NCBI GenBank assembly: GCA_023213395.1
Contig: CM041465.1
Location: forward strand, 66,967,741 to 67,031,740
Source of the DNA: Cycas panzhihuaensis
Lineage: Eukaryota > Cycadophyta
DNA: 64,000 nucleotides
Reading direction: 5' to 3'
Shown: one piece after another, positions 32,185 to 44,750 of the stretch
How the letters are laid out: each line of letters opens with the position of its first letter
Position numbering within the stretch: the first letter of the stretch is position 1
The notes under the pieces: generated by a model
Told to the model about the DNA's origin: nothing
Databases searched by the model: none
The model's input: only the letters and a program-made list of their open reading frames with translations
Translations under genes and position numbers: made by a program

Positions 32185-33657
32185 AGATTGCTTGTTAAGT
32201 CTATTGTTGTGCAGGTTTGCCATCTCTATGATAAGGGAGGAAGGTGACTTCATTAGGTTGGCTACTAGATTTGAATTGAGGAATAAAGGTTCTAAGTCAT
32301 CTTGCTCTGAGAAGAAGATTGAGGGAAGAGAAGCTTTGCAGTAAAAGATAGGGCATTCCCCAAGAAAGAGGCTTTGTAGAGCTCATTACTAGTTGTGACT
32401 TTGCTTGAAAAGGATGAAACCCTAAAGTGCCAAGTATTGAAGCGGATGGAATTTTGCATGTAATATTGTTCTCTTGCTTTGTGAAGAAAACTTTGTCTTC
32501 TAGACTTATGACTTGTATGCATTTGTTCGCTATTATATGATTGTATGATGATAGTAAAGAGATGAATTCTATTATGGAAATGGTTAAGAAAATTATGTTG
32601 ATAAAATCTACATGTAAAAATTAGTCACTCCCTACACTACATCTTATTAGTAGTAGCAAGTCAATCTTCTTTCTTAAGGAGTAACCAGTCAGTCTTTCAT
32701 TCCTTTCATACTGCTTAAAACCTAAGCAATGACTAAATGGGTAGAAGGCTAAGTATTATTTCAAATCTCTAAGAAGATTTTTTAAATAGAACAATATCTT
32801 GTAAACCCCTAAAACATGTACTCTCAGTACATCTTTTCTGGCACCTGCAAGATTTCCTACCATCCAACCTTATAATCCACGGTCTAAGGTGCCCATAAAG
32901 TGGGTTTCAGAGCCAACATGCTGTGGTCATTCGGCAATGGTAGCCCTACCAAGAGAAGCTTACCTTTACTTTCAATGATACTTGAACATTTCACCTCAGA
33001 GATATAGTTTGTCATTGTAAACTTTGGATTGATTTGAAAATGAAATCCAATGATCTATATAGACATCAGGCAAAGACCATACATTTATAAAAGAATGAAA
33101 TATTCTCATGATTGTTGCTTTCCCTAGTTATTTCGTGTATTCTCTACTAATTATAATGACCTGTCAATGATAATGTTCATAAGCAGATAGAATCCTAACT
33201 TGACCTAGAGTTGATTCCTTATTAGATTTTGTGTGATCACTGTATAGAGTTCCTAAAGTGTTGCATTCAACAAACTATCTAGAGTCATCTATGCCAAACT
33301 CAGAATCTGATCCATTAAATAGACTTCTTAAAATTTTAATGTGTTCGACATTGACTTCATGAGGGGGTACAGGAGGCTGCCTCTGATCTACATGACACTC
33401 TTACACAGGCTTTATGTCCCTATTCTGCTTTCCAATATCATGAAACTATATCATCATCAAATTCATTGCAAGAAAATTTCAATTCCAACAACTTCTATCT
33501 CATGATACTCATGAAAATTAAGATCCTTCAGAAGTACATATGATATAATAGTGCTTATGAAGATAGAGACACACTTTGAATGTTGATGTTTTCCATACTT
33601 TGGATCTTATTAGTGCTTACTATGCATTTGTTAATTATTATCAAGATCTGAAGGCTT

Positions 33658-33855
33658 TCAACTGGTAGCTTTAATCGCATCCATAGACTTAGAAATAGAA
33701 CTCTTCGTGGTCATCTTGTGTGTCGAGGAAAGCTTTCTAGATTTGGCAGACCTGGTAATCTTAAATTTAGATACAATTTGAGCTGTAGTCTTGGCAGATT
33801 TATTTTGGCAAGAGGCTTTCTTAGACTCACTAGACAGATTAAAGGAAGCCTTCAC
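33658..33855 (-). other. Antisense Lys/Ser-rich open frame (unrecognised)
   Basis: A 65-codon open frame on the strand opposite to the element, rich in K, S and T (for example KITRSAKSRKLSSTHK). Adjacent minus-strand frames also stay open for moderate lengths. I recognise no domain. It could be part of a captured host sequence or chance; nothing in the sequence decides this. Confidence 0.2.
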
Positions 33856-34689
33856 ATGTGTTCTCTGCCCAACGAACCTCAGTTTGTGAATAAATTAAGC
33901 ATCGACCCCATACTAGATCCATGAGGAGCACTAACATTTTGGAACTTGAGTGTTTGTGCTTGGCATGAGTAGAGTCAAATGGCATGTGGAAGCAGAATAT
34001 TGAAATGCATAACTGACGATGAACAATACTTGTTATGAAAATTGCTGGGTTGCAAAAGGATCAATCCATGAATGGGAGTCCTCTGCCACTAGGGTTTCAT
34101 ACTATTGCTCCACTTTCTCTCTAAAATCTATTTAATAAGGTTAAATAAATCAATCAAGTTTGCAATGGGATCTTCATCATTTTTCTAAGGCTCAATTGGG
34201 ATAAAGATATTTGATATATTTAGTCCTTTATAACCTTTTATTTATTGCCCTCGGTATTGGACTATTAAGTGAATCTTTTTATGAGTTTTTTCAAGGTGAT
34301 TCTATTATTGGTGATGAAGTAATAACTCATAAGGTGATTATTTTTCTATATAAGAGAAATTAATGGGTAAGTAAAGGAAGATTTTGACTATAACTATTTG
34401 ATTAATAGTGAGGGAAGAAGGATAAGTTATTTTGTAGAAATAATTGAGTTGTAGGAAAGAAAGCAAATCGTGGCTTGTGGCTTTGACTTGGCTATGTTGA
34501 ATGGATACATAAATCTTGAGTAATGCTCTCAATCCCAAAATATAGAGTTAAGTGAAGTTATTACCTTTGTAGTAGGAAAAAGGGAGTTTTGGATAACAGA
34601 GACTAACATAGTTTTGCCCAAATATGTTGGAGTTAATTTTTGAATTTAGAAAATTAAAATACAATGTGTTTTTAGATAAAAGGATTATG

Positions 34690-34915
34690 GAAAATTATGC
34701 TTAGAAGAGTTTCAATTAATGAAGAAGGGGAGGTAATGTTCAAGAAGAAAAATAGTGTAGTCATTGATACAATGGTTACAACTTTCGGCAATGAGAACCT
34801 CCATCCTTCATACCACTTTCTTATCCAAACTCTTAAAAATATTGACTCAGTTGAAGACACCTAAAATCTACTAGCAGAAGTACATCAAAAGGGTCATGAA
34901 GAAGAGTATTAGAAG
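34690..34915 (+). pseudogene. Weak gag-like patch in the pol-less element
   Basis: One frame reads VVIDTMVTTFGNENLHPSYH, then FLIQTLKNIDSVEDT, a stop, and LLAEVHQKGHEEEY. The spacing resembles the end of the copia gag core (LP..Y..F...L, then a linker, then LL.EE.R). A basic stretch (RRTRNQRKKLKRKAK) follows in another frame at 34905-34950. It may be a remnant of gag from the autonomous parent. The similarity is suggestive only. Confidence 0.3.
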
Positions 34916-36026
34916 GACAAGGAATCAAAGGAAGAAGTTGAAAAGGAAAGCTAAAAGTCAGCCTAATTCTAGCAAGGTCAATCCACACATAGATATTCCT
35001 AAAGAAAATGGAAAGGAGTCTGATGATCATTACTCAAAATTTGAGGGTGATTTAAATTCACAAAATATCCTGAGCCTCACCATGATAATAGGAAAGCCTA
35101 CATTTGGGACTGTTGAAAGAGTGGAAGTTGAATAACTTGAACCCCAACATTTGTAGGTAATACTTTACGAAGACACATGCACCCTGACAGAAGGTATGAG
35201 CAAGATTATCCTAGTTTGTGTTAATAGGTTTATAGGCAGGATTCAAATGATGTCAGGACATAAATGATATGTATGTATTAGAGACTATCTATGATTACAC
35301 TCAATCCAGTCACATCTTCTATCTTCATCTTTGAATGAATCCAAATAGTGGCAGCACATCCTATGGCAACTCTAAACTAATCTTTTAAAAAAGGAAGGAA
35401 CATAAGCAGAATATTATATGATCAAAGTCTTATCTATTAAGATCATAGTATGCTCTAGATAGGATATTTAATCATTAGTTTCAATCACATCAAAGTAATG
35501 TTCCATCTTTGCATAACTGCAATCGAAAAATATTTACATGTAGTCATTATGAGAATCTTCATCATACTTAGTACAATTTTTTTTGGGTAATATGGAGAGT
35601 ACAAGGCATCTTGTCAGTTTTTCATATGTATCTAAACAACTGAAGGAATCATTGTTGCTTCTTTCCCTTTAAGAAAGTAATCAATAACTTGAGAAGTCAA
35701 TCATCTTAGTAGATTTGGAGACAACTAAGGAGAAATCTACTCACTTCATGAAATTGAAATCATTCATAATCATATTTGATCTAGAAGGACCACACCTTCA
35801 CCAAGAATATATAGGAATAATCATTAAACAAGAAATAGGGAGGAGCATAGTAGACATAATATATAGGTTTTATAGCTTTTTGATTGAAGATAAAGCTTAC
35901 CACATCATCTTCAGAGAAATTCCAAGACTTGGGAAATGAAAGTTCAAACTCAAGTTAAGTCTTATGTCAATTTATGTCAGTCATATCAAGTTGTCCTTAG
36001 TTATTATAGTCCAAACATTAAACATT

Positions 36027-36035
36027 AAGGGGAGG
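36027..36035 (+). other. Polypurine tract of the pol-less element
   Basis: AAGGGGAGG directly precedes the 3' LTR start TGTTAGAG. Confidence 0.85.
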
Positions 36036-36434
36036 TGTTAGAGTATAATGTTTAATGTTATATGTGTCTAAGTAAAGTGTGTCTTAGGGTCAATAGTCAT
36101 AGTCCTAAGTACTAGGGTCTAAGAGTCATTTATTATTATAATATTATGTGGGAAGATAGAAGGTTATTGGTCAAGGTAGTTAGTGTCATATCATTGGCTA
36201 GATTAGAACTAATTGTCCCATATGCATTATGACTCTTATATGTTCTCCTACCTATTTTGTATATAAAGGTGGTTGAGGTAGTATATATAATCATGTCATC
36301 ATCAAGGCTTATGTTGAGTCTATGGTGCTTTGGTATGCTAATGTATTCTAATTATGTTGAGTTAATATATTTAGATCTTTTCTCATTGATCGATTGATGT
36401 TAGTGATGAATGCTTTGCATGTTATAATCTAACA
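36036..36434 (+). repeat. 3' LTR of the pol-less element
   Basis: It is 399 bp with TG...CA ends, and is followed by GACCA, which matches the AACCA before the 5' LTR except for one G/A change. Confidence 0.93.
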
Positions 36435-36439
36435 GACCA

Positions 36440-38583
36440 TCCTTATCAAATCAATCACTCATTAACTCATAATTGTTTAGACTCAAGAACCTTAAAATGA
36501 GGAATATAAAACCAAATGACCAATTGAATGGACCAATACTATTCATCATCCCCTCAACCGTCTATTTTATAAAATGGGAAGAATGAAATAGTGATAAAGA
36601 GTGCAAGTTTTATATTGATTTCACCATGATATCTAAGCATACTACCCATGTTAAGAAATTTAGACTATGACTGAACAATCAAGATACAACCACTACCTAA
36701 GTTTACTAGAAGCACCACTAAGCTACCTTTGACCTTCTTAACTCATCAATTAATCCAACTAAATCACTAAATCAATTGAATGATCATGGTATCATAATGG
36801 TAGAATTATAGAAAATGAAATGACTCCATTATATACTCACCTTAAGAAGCACATAATACCATTGTATTAGGAAACATATGCATTCATCAACTAGTTGTTA
36901 AAGTATATATTTCAAATGTTTAATGAATTTGTATATTATATTATATCATAACTCTGAATATACCATCACTACATGGAGATAAATAAATGTCTAATACATT
37001 AAGATATATGAAAATGACCAATCTACATAAGATTGCATAAGCCAATGCAACCATGAAAGCCAAGCGCAAACTAATAATCTTGTGGAGATAACAAGTTTAT
37101 AAAGAAATATTTTAGGAGCATTGCTACCTAGAAATTCTTATCACAAACTAGTAGCCACTTGAGAAGACATGATCTAACACTTCACAGCTTCTACCTAGTT
37201 TATATTTCCATTGTTGTTTAGATTCTTTCCATAATGTAAGATTCACACTTAGTTTTATTACAATAATATGCAAACCTCATAAGTTAAATATATCATTAGA
37301 GTCTAGAGGGTGATGAGGGTAAATAACAATGAATAAAGATAAATGTAAAAGAGAACAATGAAGAAAATAAATGAAAGGTAAAGATAAGAATAACCAATTA
37401 AGATAGGAGAAGCCTCTCTTTATCTTGAAGTCTTTAGATTATACACCCTCTAGTTCCATGGGTGGTGTTTGAGATCTTAGGTCCCATGATTGTGAGGTCT
37501 CATATATTCTTCTAAGGTGACAACTATTATTATACAAATTATGTAATTGCATGGCATGTTATTTAAGGCCTAAAAATGGCATTCATAAGACCTAGCTCCA
37601 AGGCTTGGTTGGAGCATATACCTACATGTATAATAAAGTTTTACTTGTGTAGAATCCCCTTCTTATAAGTCACCCAATAAAGGCCATTGATTATAGCCCC
37701 ATAAGTTGATACTAGTTTACCATATTTGATTTCATCATACTCTCATATAATGTATCAATCAAGTGATGCAATGCCTTTCTAAGATTTACAAAACATGCTA
37801 TCATTATTAAAATAGAGTGAGCTTATAAGAGACCTACTCTCTCAACTTGTTTGTTATACTAACTTGACCTTATACTTCATCTCCATACTATAATTCATGT
37901 GAATCAAAATTACAAATATGCAAAATTAAGAAAAACTATGGTTAGGAATGTACACTATATAATAATTATGAAACATGACTATATAGAATGAGATTTCTTT
38001 CATTTATCCCCTCTTTCAAGGTAGGTAATTTGCTAGTTAAACTTTCCCCTAACTAGAAACCTACACTTCCTTGTATTTATCTTATAACGTATTCACACCT
38101 AATTTAATCTAAAGCAATCACTAGTTAATGATTCATATATAGTGATGGATCTATTATTTTTCCATTTATATTCATTATTTTCCTTGATTTAATACCACCT
38201 TACATTCGATTAATGTCCTATAATGGATCTTATTCTCCGCTCACCTCCCATGAGGGAAATGATGATAAGGAGTAGAGGGAAATAATACCTAATTAGATGT
38301 GTGGTTGTAAGCCCACTACTTCTACATTTTACAAATTAATATTATATTAATTATTAGATTATGTCATCTTATAATACATCTATACTTTAGGCATAATATT
38401 AAATAGGTAGTGATGACCTAGACTAGTTGCCACATATTGGTCATCATACTAAATTCACCTCTTCTTTCATTGTACCTTCATTATTTCCTTAATTAACCCC
38501 ACCTCTCATCTGATAAGCTAATCATTTTAGTAATCTCTTTTTATATAATTATAATTATTTGTAGTACAACTAATTATTTAGAA
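36440..38583. other. No gene recognised
   Basis: About 2.1 kb of AT-rich DNA without a recognisable coding frame, LTR or PBS. Confidence 0.5.
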
Positions 38584-38995
38584 TATTGGTATTAGGGTTA
38601 ATGCTCATCATCTCACTCCCACCTTCTAATCAGGAGTGCACACCTCACTCTCATCAATTTACACGTGGGTACTTACATGTGTAGGTAAGTATAAGATAAG
38701 TTTAATTTGATTTAAATTAAGTTAAGTTAAGTTCATTTGAGTTAAGTTAAGTTATTATTTTCTTGTTATTTGAATTTTAGAGACTAAGGAGTTTCCCTCC
38801 TCTCCCAAACTATATATTTTGAGGGGTATGCAACCCAAGTGTCTTTATACACCACCTTCATTGTGGACATTTGTAATACTCTCTTTACAATAATGGATTG
38901 AATACAAAGGATTCTTGTTTATGCAATAATGATGTATTGATCTATGATTATTGTTTTTATATTCTACCCTATTCTCCATCATTTATTTTCCTACA
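38584..38995 (+). repeat. 5' LTR of the gag-only element
   Basis: About 412 bp, starts TATTGG (probably from TGTTGG), ends TTTTCCTACA. It contains a run of GTTAAGTTAAGTT-type repeats near 38720-38750 that is shorter in the 3' LTR and accounts for most of the length difference. Confidence 0.88.
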
Positions 38996-38997
38996 TT

Positions 38998-39013
38998 TGG
39001 TATCGCATCAGAG
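38998..39013 (+). other. Primer-binding-site-like sequence of the gag-only element
   Basis: TGGTATCGCATCAGAG starts two bases after the LTR. It looks like TGGTATCAGAG with a four-base insertion after TGGTATC, so it may no longer have been functional. Confidence 0.55.
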
Positions 39014-39409
39014 ATTGCTCAGCTCTTACATCTCCATTTGAAGTTTTTTGAAAAATAAGGAAGATTTATTGAAATTTTGAGGCAGATTTACTCACATCAA
39101 GAAAGATTAGTTATATTCATTTTCTGAAAAAGTTTATCAGTAGTTTCTTGTATTATTTTTCATCAAATTTGATTATTCTTGAGTTATACTTGTGATATAA
39201 TAAATATATTTCAGATTTTCTTCAGATTTGTTTAGGTGTATAGCTGCAAATAGAAAATATCAAGTTGTTATTACTCTACAAGAGGTTTTATCAATAAGTT
39301 TTATATATTTTTATCATATATTTAATATTTTCAAGTATATTTTATCCATTTATCCCATATTTTTTTCAGATATGTGTAGGAACATAGGTACAAGTAGTAT
39401 TTATTCAAA

Positions 39410-39830
39410 GTTTTTCTTCAAATCTACTATATATTTTTTCATATTTGCTTATTTTATTAATTATTTTACCATTTTCTAGTTTATTTATTTTAGATCTGTA
39501 AATTTACTTCAAATCTGTAATATTAGCTACAGATCTGTAATATTTACTTTATATTTATAATATTTATTTTAGATATGTTATATATTCTTCAGATCTAGTT
39601 ATTTCATCAAATACTTGACCATTTTTCTGGTTTATTTTATTTATATCTATAATATTTACTTTATATCTATAATATTTATTTCAGATATGTAATATTGGCT
39701 ACAAATCTATAATATTTACTTTAAATATGTAATATTTATTCATTTTTTCTTCAGATTTGCTATATATTCTTTTAGATCTGCTGATTTTATCATATCTTTG
39801 ACAATTTTTTCAAGATATTTTTTTAAATCT
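39410..39830 (+). repeat. Degenerate tandem repeats in the leader
   Basis: A unit resembling ATCTGTAATATTTACTTT recurs about ten times between 39490 and 39745, in clusters. A longer pattern of TTCAGATCT...TATTT, then a (T)TGACCATTTTT-like segment, recurs near 39415-39475, 39590-39630 and 39755-39815. It has no coding potential that I can see. Confidence 0.6.
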
Positions 39831-40712
39831 ACAAGTTTTGATGCATATTCAGCCCAACAAGCCATATATTATAGCAGATCTACCTACTGGAGAAATCTGT
39901 TTGAAGCTTTGATTTGTGTGGAAGAAGATCTCATCTTTGGAAGTAAACCTGCTATAAATCAACCACAGTTGCTTACCAGATTCTTTGTTTTTTAGATTTA
40001 AACATATATATATTTCTTGGTTCTCTAATAAATCTGCTCCAACATATTTGAAATGTTTTAGATACAAATATATATGTATTTTATTTATTTGATACATTTC
40101 TGTCAATATATTTAAAAATTTTCTAGTTTTATTTGTGGCTCTATTGAATCAGCAAATTCTTTGATATATTTTTGTCAATATATATAATAAAAAAGAAAAA
40201 GGATCTAGTTTAGTTGAAGTATTCATGTTGAAAGGCCTATGCTCATATAAATCTGGGTTGAAGTACAGCTCTTTTACCATTACCCATTAGTATTTACTAC
40301 CAAGTCTCTCCTATGCTAGCTTCTCCATTTCAGGTTCCAACTTCTGACCTGAGTTATATTCCCCAAACTTGGTAGAATCCTACTTTAGCTTGTCATTTTT
40401 TGAAGAGTAATCTTTCTTAACATTTGCTAAAATATTTTTTTCTACTCTATATTTAGTATCAATTGATATTTGAATCTTACGTTGTGTAGATCCATGCCCC
40501 TAATCAAGATCTGCTAAATAATTTGGTAGTGGAAGCTTACTCACAACAAGAACTTCATTTTTCACTTTGTTATATGTGTGACTTTAAGTATAGGCCCAAT
40601 TGTTGAGCCATATCTTCAAAAAGATGAGCATCTAAAGGTGAGATTAAGAATGATAAAGAAACACCATAATAGAATAAAAACACACATTTGGTGAGGATTG
40701 AAGACATATCCA

Positions 40713-40839
<127 letters not shown>

Positions 40840-43637
40840 AGAAAACCTATAAGATTCCTTAGATTCTCATTGCAGTGCCTTAGAAGCTAGCTTTATCTTC
40901 ATACATGTCAACAACATTGGGTATAATATTTTAGAGAAGTTCACTACTTCCCCTTTTATTTGTACCTATCCCATTTAATAGACGGAGGGGTGATGAGAAT
41001 GATTCCTTCCTTGAGGCTGACAGGAGAGAATTAGCAAAGAGAGAAGCTGTAGCCAAAAGGGTTCATCCAACTTTAAACACATCCACATTTGCTAGCTTAT
41101 TCACAAGTTCTCCAACACCCACATCTATTTTTTCTAGGATGTCACAAGCTACACAATCAACTTCAGGAATATTTCCTACTACTTCATCTAGCTCTAGATT
41201 TAGCTCTCCAACAGGTCTGCTTTCTCATCTTCAAGCTCATCATCTTTTTTCTTCTCTATGCCTTCATCTTCTGTATCTAATTTTTTTTGCAACACGTGGG
41301 CATCTTGCAAATACTACACAATAAAATTTTCACACTTCTGAAATAGAAGGTAATAGAAAAGAGGCCAGTTGTTAAGCACCTAGCCACTAATGAACACTAC
41401 ACTAAATAACAGGTCCAAGATATTAACAAGCCAATGTTTTAAAAGAAACTTATATATAAACCCTGAAGAATCCATATTAATTTAAAAATAAATTAAGTAA
41501 CCAAGAAATTTCCCTGTTAAGTTCAGGGCTGAAGTCTGAGTTTCTAAATAGTCTAATGAAGCAGGTCAAACCGGGGGCCAACAAACAGTTGCCCAGAGCA
41601 TTAAATCGTAAGTAGAGTTCGACATCTTTTGGAAAGAGATATCCAGTGGCTGATCACTTAGCACTCGCCTATAACTCCCTACGTTGTTGTTGCTCTATTA
41701 TCGTAAGCATCACCTTCCTCCAAGTAAAGGACCAGCAAGATCCAATTATTTGTTACCATAGTGGTCTCTATCATATCCCAACAATGCTTTATTTGAATAC
41801 CAATCTCACCAAATGGACAGAGACGTCAAGTTTGAAATGTACCAACTATTTTAAACACACCCCTTTAACACCTTCTAGGCCCATTTTGCATAATATTGTT
41901 TACAAAATACTGTTCCAAGCCAATATAGCTGCTAAGCTCATTTGCACGTTCAACAAGTTTAGTTTTATCTCAGCCTATTGTCTTCAAGTACCCAAGCCAT
42001 GCTTAATATGTAAATTCTTTGACATTCATACCAATTTTGGATAATGCATATTGTACACTTGATTTCATATGCCCCTCGATATGAGATTTCAATAAAATTG
42101 ATTGTGCATATGAGTTTTTCTAGGCATTGGAAGATGGTTGTTATTGCCTACATTGACAGTCAAATCCCCAAAGATGAACCTCGCATCTCTAGTTCTCTGC
42201 ACAAGTCTGTGTGACATGCAATGTCTACACAGGGGGCATTTTGCAGGCTGCAACAGCAATGACGACACATCACAACATTCAAGGTACCATTCAAAATTTT
42301 CATTTTTTTATTTTTTCATCTTTTTTAAGTTTAAAAAAATAAATTTTATTATATAAAGTTTGAAATCTAGGGTTTTAAGCATTAGTCCCTTTACACTCTA
42401 GCCCTCAGTCTCATATTCATATTCATATGACCTTTAGCTTGTTTAAAAGGGGCTACCAACCTTATAAACAAATTTTTCTTTTTATTTTTTTATTTTTCCA
42501 CTCAACATAGAGTACCTGAAAATTTGTTTATTATAACTTCTCACTAGGTCATCAGTTTCTGACAAAACCTATTCCATTGCATCTAGAATTTTCTAAGGTA
42601 TAATTTTGAATGATCATATGACCTATTTGGAGCTGATTTGATAAGGTTTTAATAAGTTCCAAGTCAGGTATTGATTTTTAGAGCTTTTTAAAACTATTTT
42701 CATAAAATCTATTTTTCATTAGATTATATTTTATCACTAAGAGATTATTTTCTACCTGGATCTATTCTGTAGATATCTACTATCAACAGACTTCATTACG
42801 ATCTATTTATTTCATTTTTTAAGATTTATTTTAATCATTATTTTAATCGACCAAAGTGACACTTTAGTATTTTTTAGCACTTTTTAAACATTTTATATAA
42901 ATGTATTTGTTGCCATTTTCAGTATAACTTATCTGTTTTACATCAGAATTTAGATCTGTCAATTTTACTGGGAAGGTGACCCACTCTTCTTCGAACTGGC
43001 ACTATTTTTTATAAGTTTTAAAGTCTTTTTGCTGATTTTAAAAAGCATTAAAATAAAGGTACTTAATAGCCTCTAATCTATCATTATTACACATTTTGTA
43101 TATATTTTTTCTCAAATTTTTAATTGAAAAGTATATTGAGTAGCCTTCTAAACTATAATTAATTATTTTACAACATTCTACAAATTTTTTATTAGCATTT
43201 TTATAATATTTTGAGCCTCAGGCTCTTGTTAAGCCTTAAAAAGAGGAATGTATCTTTGATTCACTTAAATATTAACTTCCAGGAACCCGTTTTTAAAAAG
43301 GTCAATTCAATTGAATAGATATTTCATTAATCTTCAATTTGGTATAGTTTCATTTTATTCTGATATTATTTAGTGCAGCTTTGAAGCTGTTAAACTTGAG
43401 CATCAAAGTATATCCTAAAAGGCTTATCTTAAGAACCTTTTATTTTTTCATCATCAAAGTTTCAATTTAGACCTAGTTAAGAGGATCTTAATTACAATTA
43501 AAATTTACTCATATATTCATTATATTTTAAATTTTATCTGAAATTATATCTTATAAGTTTCTCATATTTGTTGATTTATTGAGTTTTTTAACTTAGTAAA
43601 AGTATATTCTTTTTAATGTACTAAAGTTTTCGGTAAA
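40840..43637 (+). other. Internal region of unknown content (gag-only element)
   Basis: About 2.8 kb inside the element before gag. The longest open frame, 41646-42044, encodes 132 residues with no domain I recognise. From about 42300 the sequence becomes very AT-rich with T-run and A-run tracts. I see no protease, integrase or RT motif here. Confidence 0.5.
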
Positions 43638-44270
43638 ATGGTAATCAATCTTGATCAAGTACAATTTCCTATATTTAATGGCCATAATTTTTCACTATGG
43701 CATAAAACTATGCAAAATTATTTTGTTACACATGATCTTTAGAAATACTTACAAGATGAGTATGATGTTAGTATTAAGAAAAATATTAAAAAAGATAATG
43801 AAGCATTAGCTTTACTATTTTGCATTATAGATGATAATGTCTTTTCTAGAGTTTGTAAACTAATAACTTCTAAATCTGTGTGGGACATTTTGATTTCTAC
43901 TTATGGGGGAGATACTCTCAATGAATTTAACATTGATGTTGAGTATGTGAGATAGATGCTAGAACAAGTGGATTGTAATAACAAGACCAAGGAAGATTCG
44001 AGTCAAATATATGATCATCTTGTTACACAAGAACTTGATCCTCCATTTGAGGGGGAGAGATATGATGATATGACAGTTATTCACAACACAAAGTTTTCAG
44101 AAGACAAAGTTCAAGTTCAAAGTTTTCTTAAAGTTCAAGTTGACAAAGTTAAAGTTGTAGCTACACATACACGTTTGAATCAAGCTTTATTTACTTACAT
44201 ATTTTTTGCACCACTCAATGGTGAAGACATATACATTGCTAAAGGGATGAAGCAAGTTCATAATGATTAG
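43638..44270 (+). pseudogene. Copia gag N-terminal fragment
   Basis: The ATG at 43638 opens a frame reading MVINLDQVQFPIFNGHNFSL, then WHKTMQNYF. After a stop near 43741 (where W is expected) it gives KDNEALALLFCIIDD, then VCKLITSKSVWDILISTYGG. This is the copia gag (UBN2-like) signature: FNG.NF..W, a run of ALA..., then A...W..L...Y.G. The downstream frame at 43956-44270 continues with acidic, low-complexity sequence (LNQALFTYIFFAPLNGEDIY) without a zinc knuckle. It ends 90 bp before the 3' LTR. The missing nucleocapsid and pol indicate deletion or recombination inside the element. Confidence 0.8.
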
Positions 44271-44351
44271 GCCAAAAGATAAATCTTTAAAGTTTTTTTC
44301 AATTATAAATTTCACAAGTTTAAGGAGAAGACATTGTTCATGATGATTTTT

Positions 44352-44362
44352 AAGAGGGAGAA
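44352..44362 (+). other. Polypurine tract of the gag-only element
   Basis: AAGAGGGAGAA precedes the 3' LTR start directly. Confidence 0.75.
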
Positions 44363-44750
44363 TATTGGCATTAATGCTCATCACCCCACTCCCACCTTCC
44401 AACCAAGAGTGCATACCTCACTCTCATCAATTTACACATGTGGGTGCTCACATGTGTAGGTAAGTATAAGGTAAGCTTAATTTGATTTAAGTTAAGTTGA
44501 GTTAAGTTATTATTTTATTGTTATTTGAATTTTAGGGGTTGAGGAGTTTCCCTCCTCCTCCAAACTATATATTTTGAGGGGTGTGCAACCTTAGTGTCTT
44601 TAGACACTGTCTTTATTGTGGACATTTGTAATAATCTCTTCACAATAATGGATTGAATACAAAAGATTCTTGTTTATACAAAAATGATGTATTCATCTAT
44701 GATTATTGTGTTTATGTTATGCAATGTTCTCTATCGTTTATTTTCCTACA
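44363..44750 (+). repeat. 3' LTR of the gag-only element
   Basis: About 388 bp, aligning with 38584-38995 throughout. It starts TATTGGCATTAATGC and ends TTTTCCTACA. Confidence 0.88.

Larger units (their letters stand above)
31774..36434 (+). mobile_element. LTR retrotransposon without recognisable pol (LARD-like)
   Basis: Two 399-bp LTRs at 31774-32172 and 36036-36434 enclose 3,863 bp. A PBS follows the left LTR and a polypurine tract precedes the right LTR, so orientation is plus. The flanks read AACCA before and GACCA after, a 5-bp TSD with one transition. I see no protease, integrase, RT or RNase H motif on either strand of the internal region, although other elements in this window of comparable decay show them clearly. 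The element is therefore probably non-autonomous, of the large retrotransposon derivative type, depending on proteins from another copia-like element. A weak gag-like patch at 34700-34900 and an antisense Lys/Ser-rich frame at 33658-33855 are listed separately. Confidence 0.85.

Noticed and set aside
34896-35135. Basic open frame resembling a ribosomal or nuclear protein
   Set aside because: The KRKxK-rich start is only a short basic cluster; the rest matches nothing, and it lies inside the LTR element.
41646-42044. 132-codon plus-strand open frame
   Set aside because: It is the longest frame in the interior of the gag-only element but shows no motif of gag, pol or any host family I know; kept only as part of the unassigned interior.
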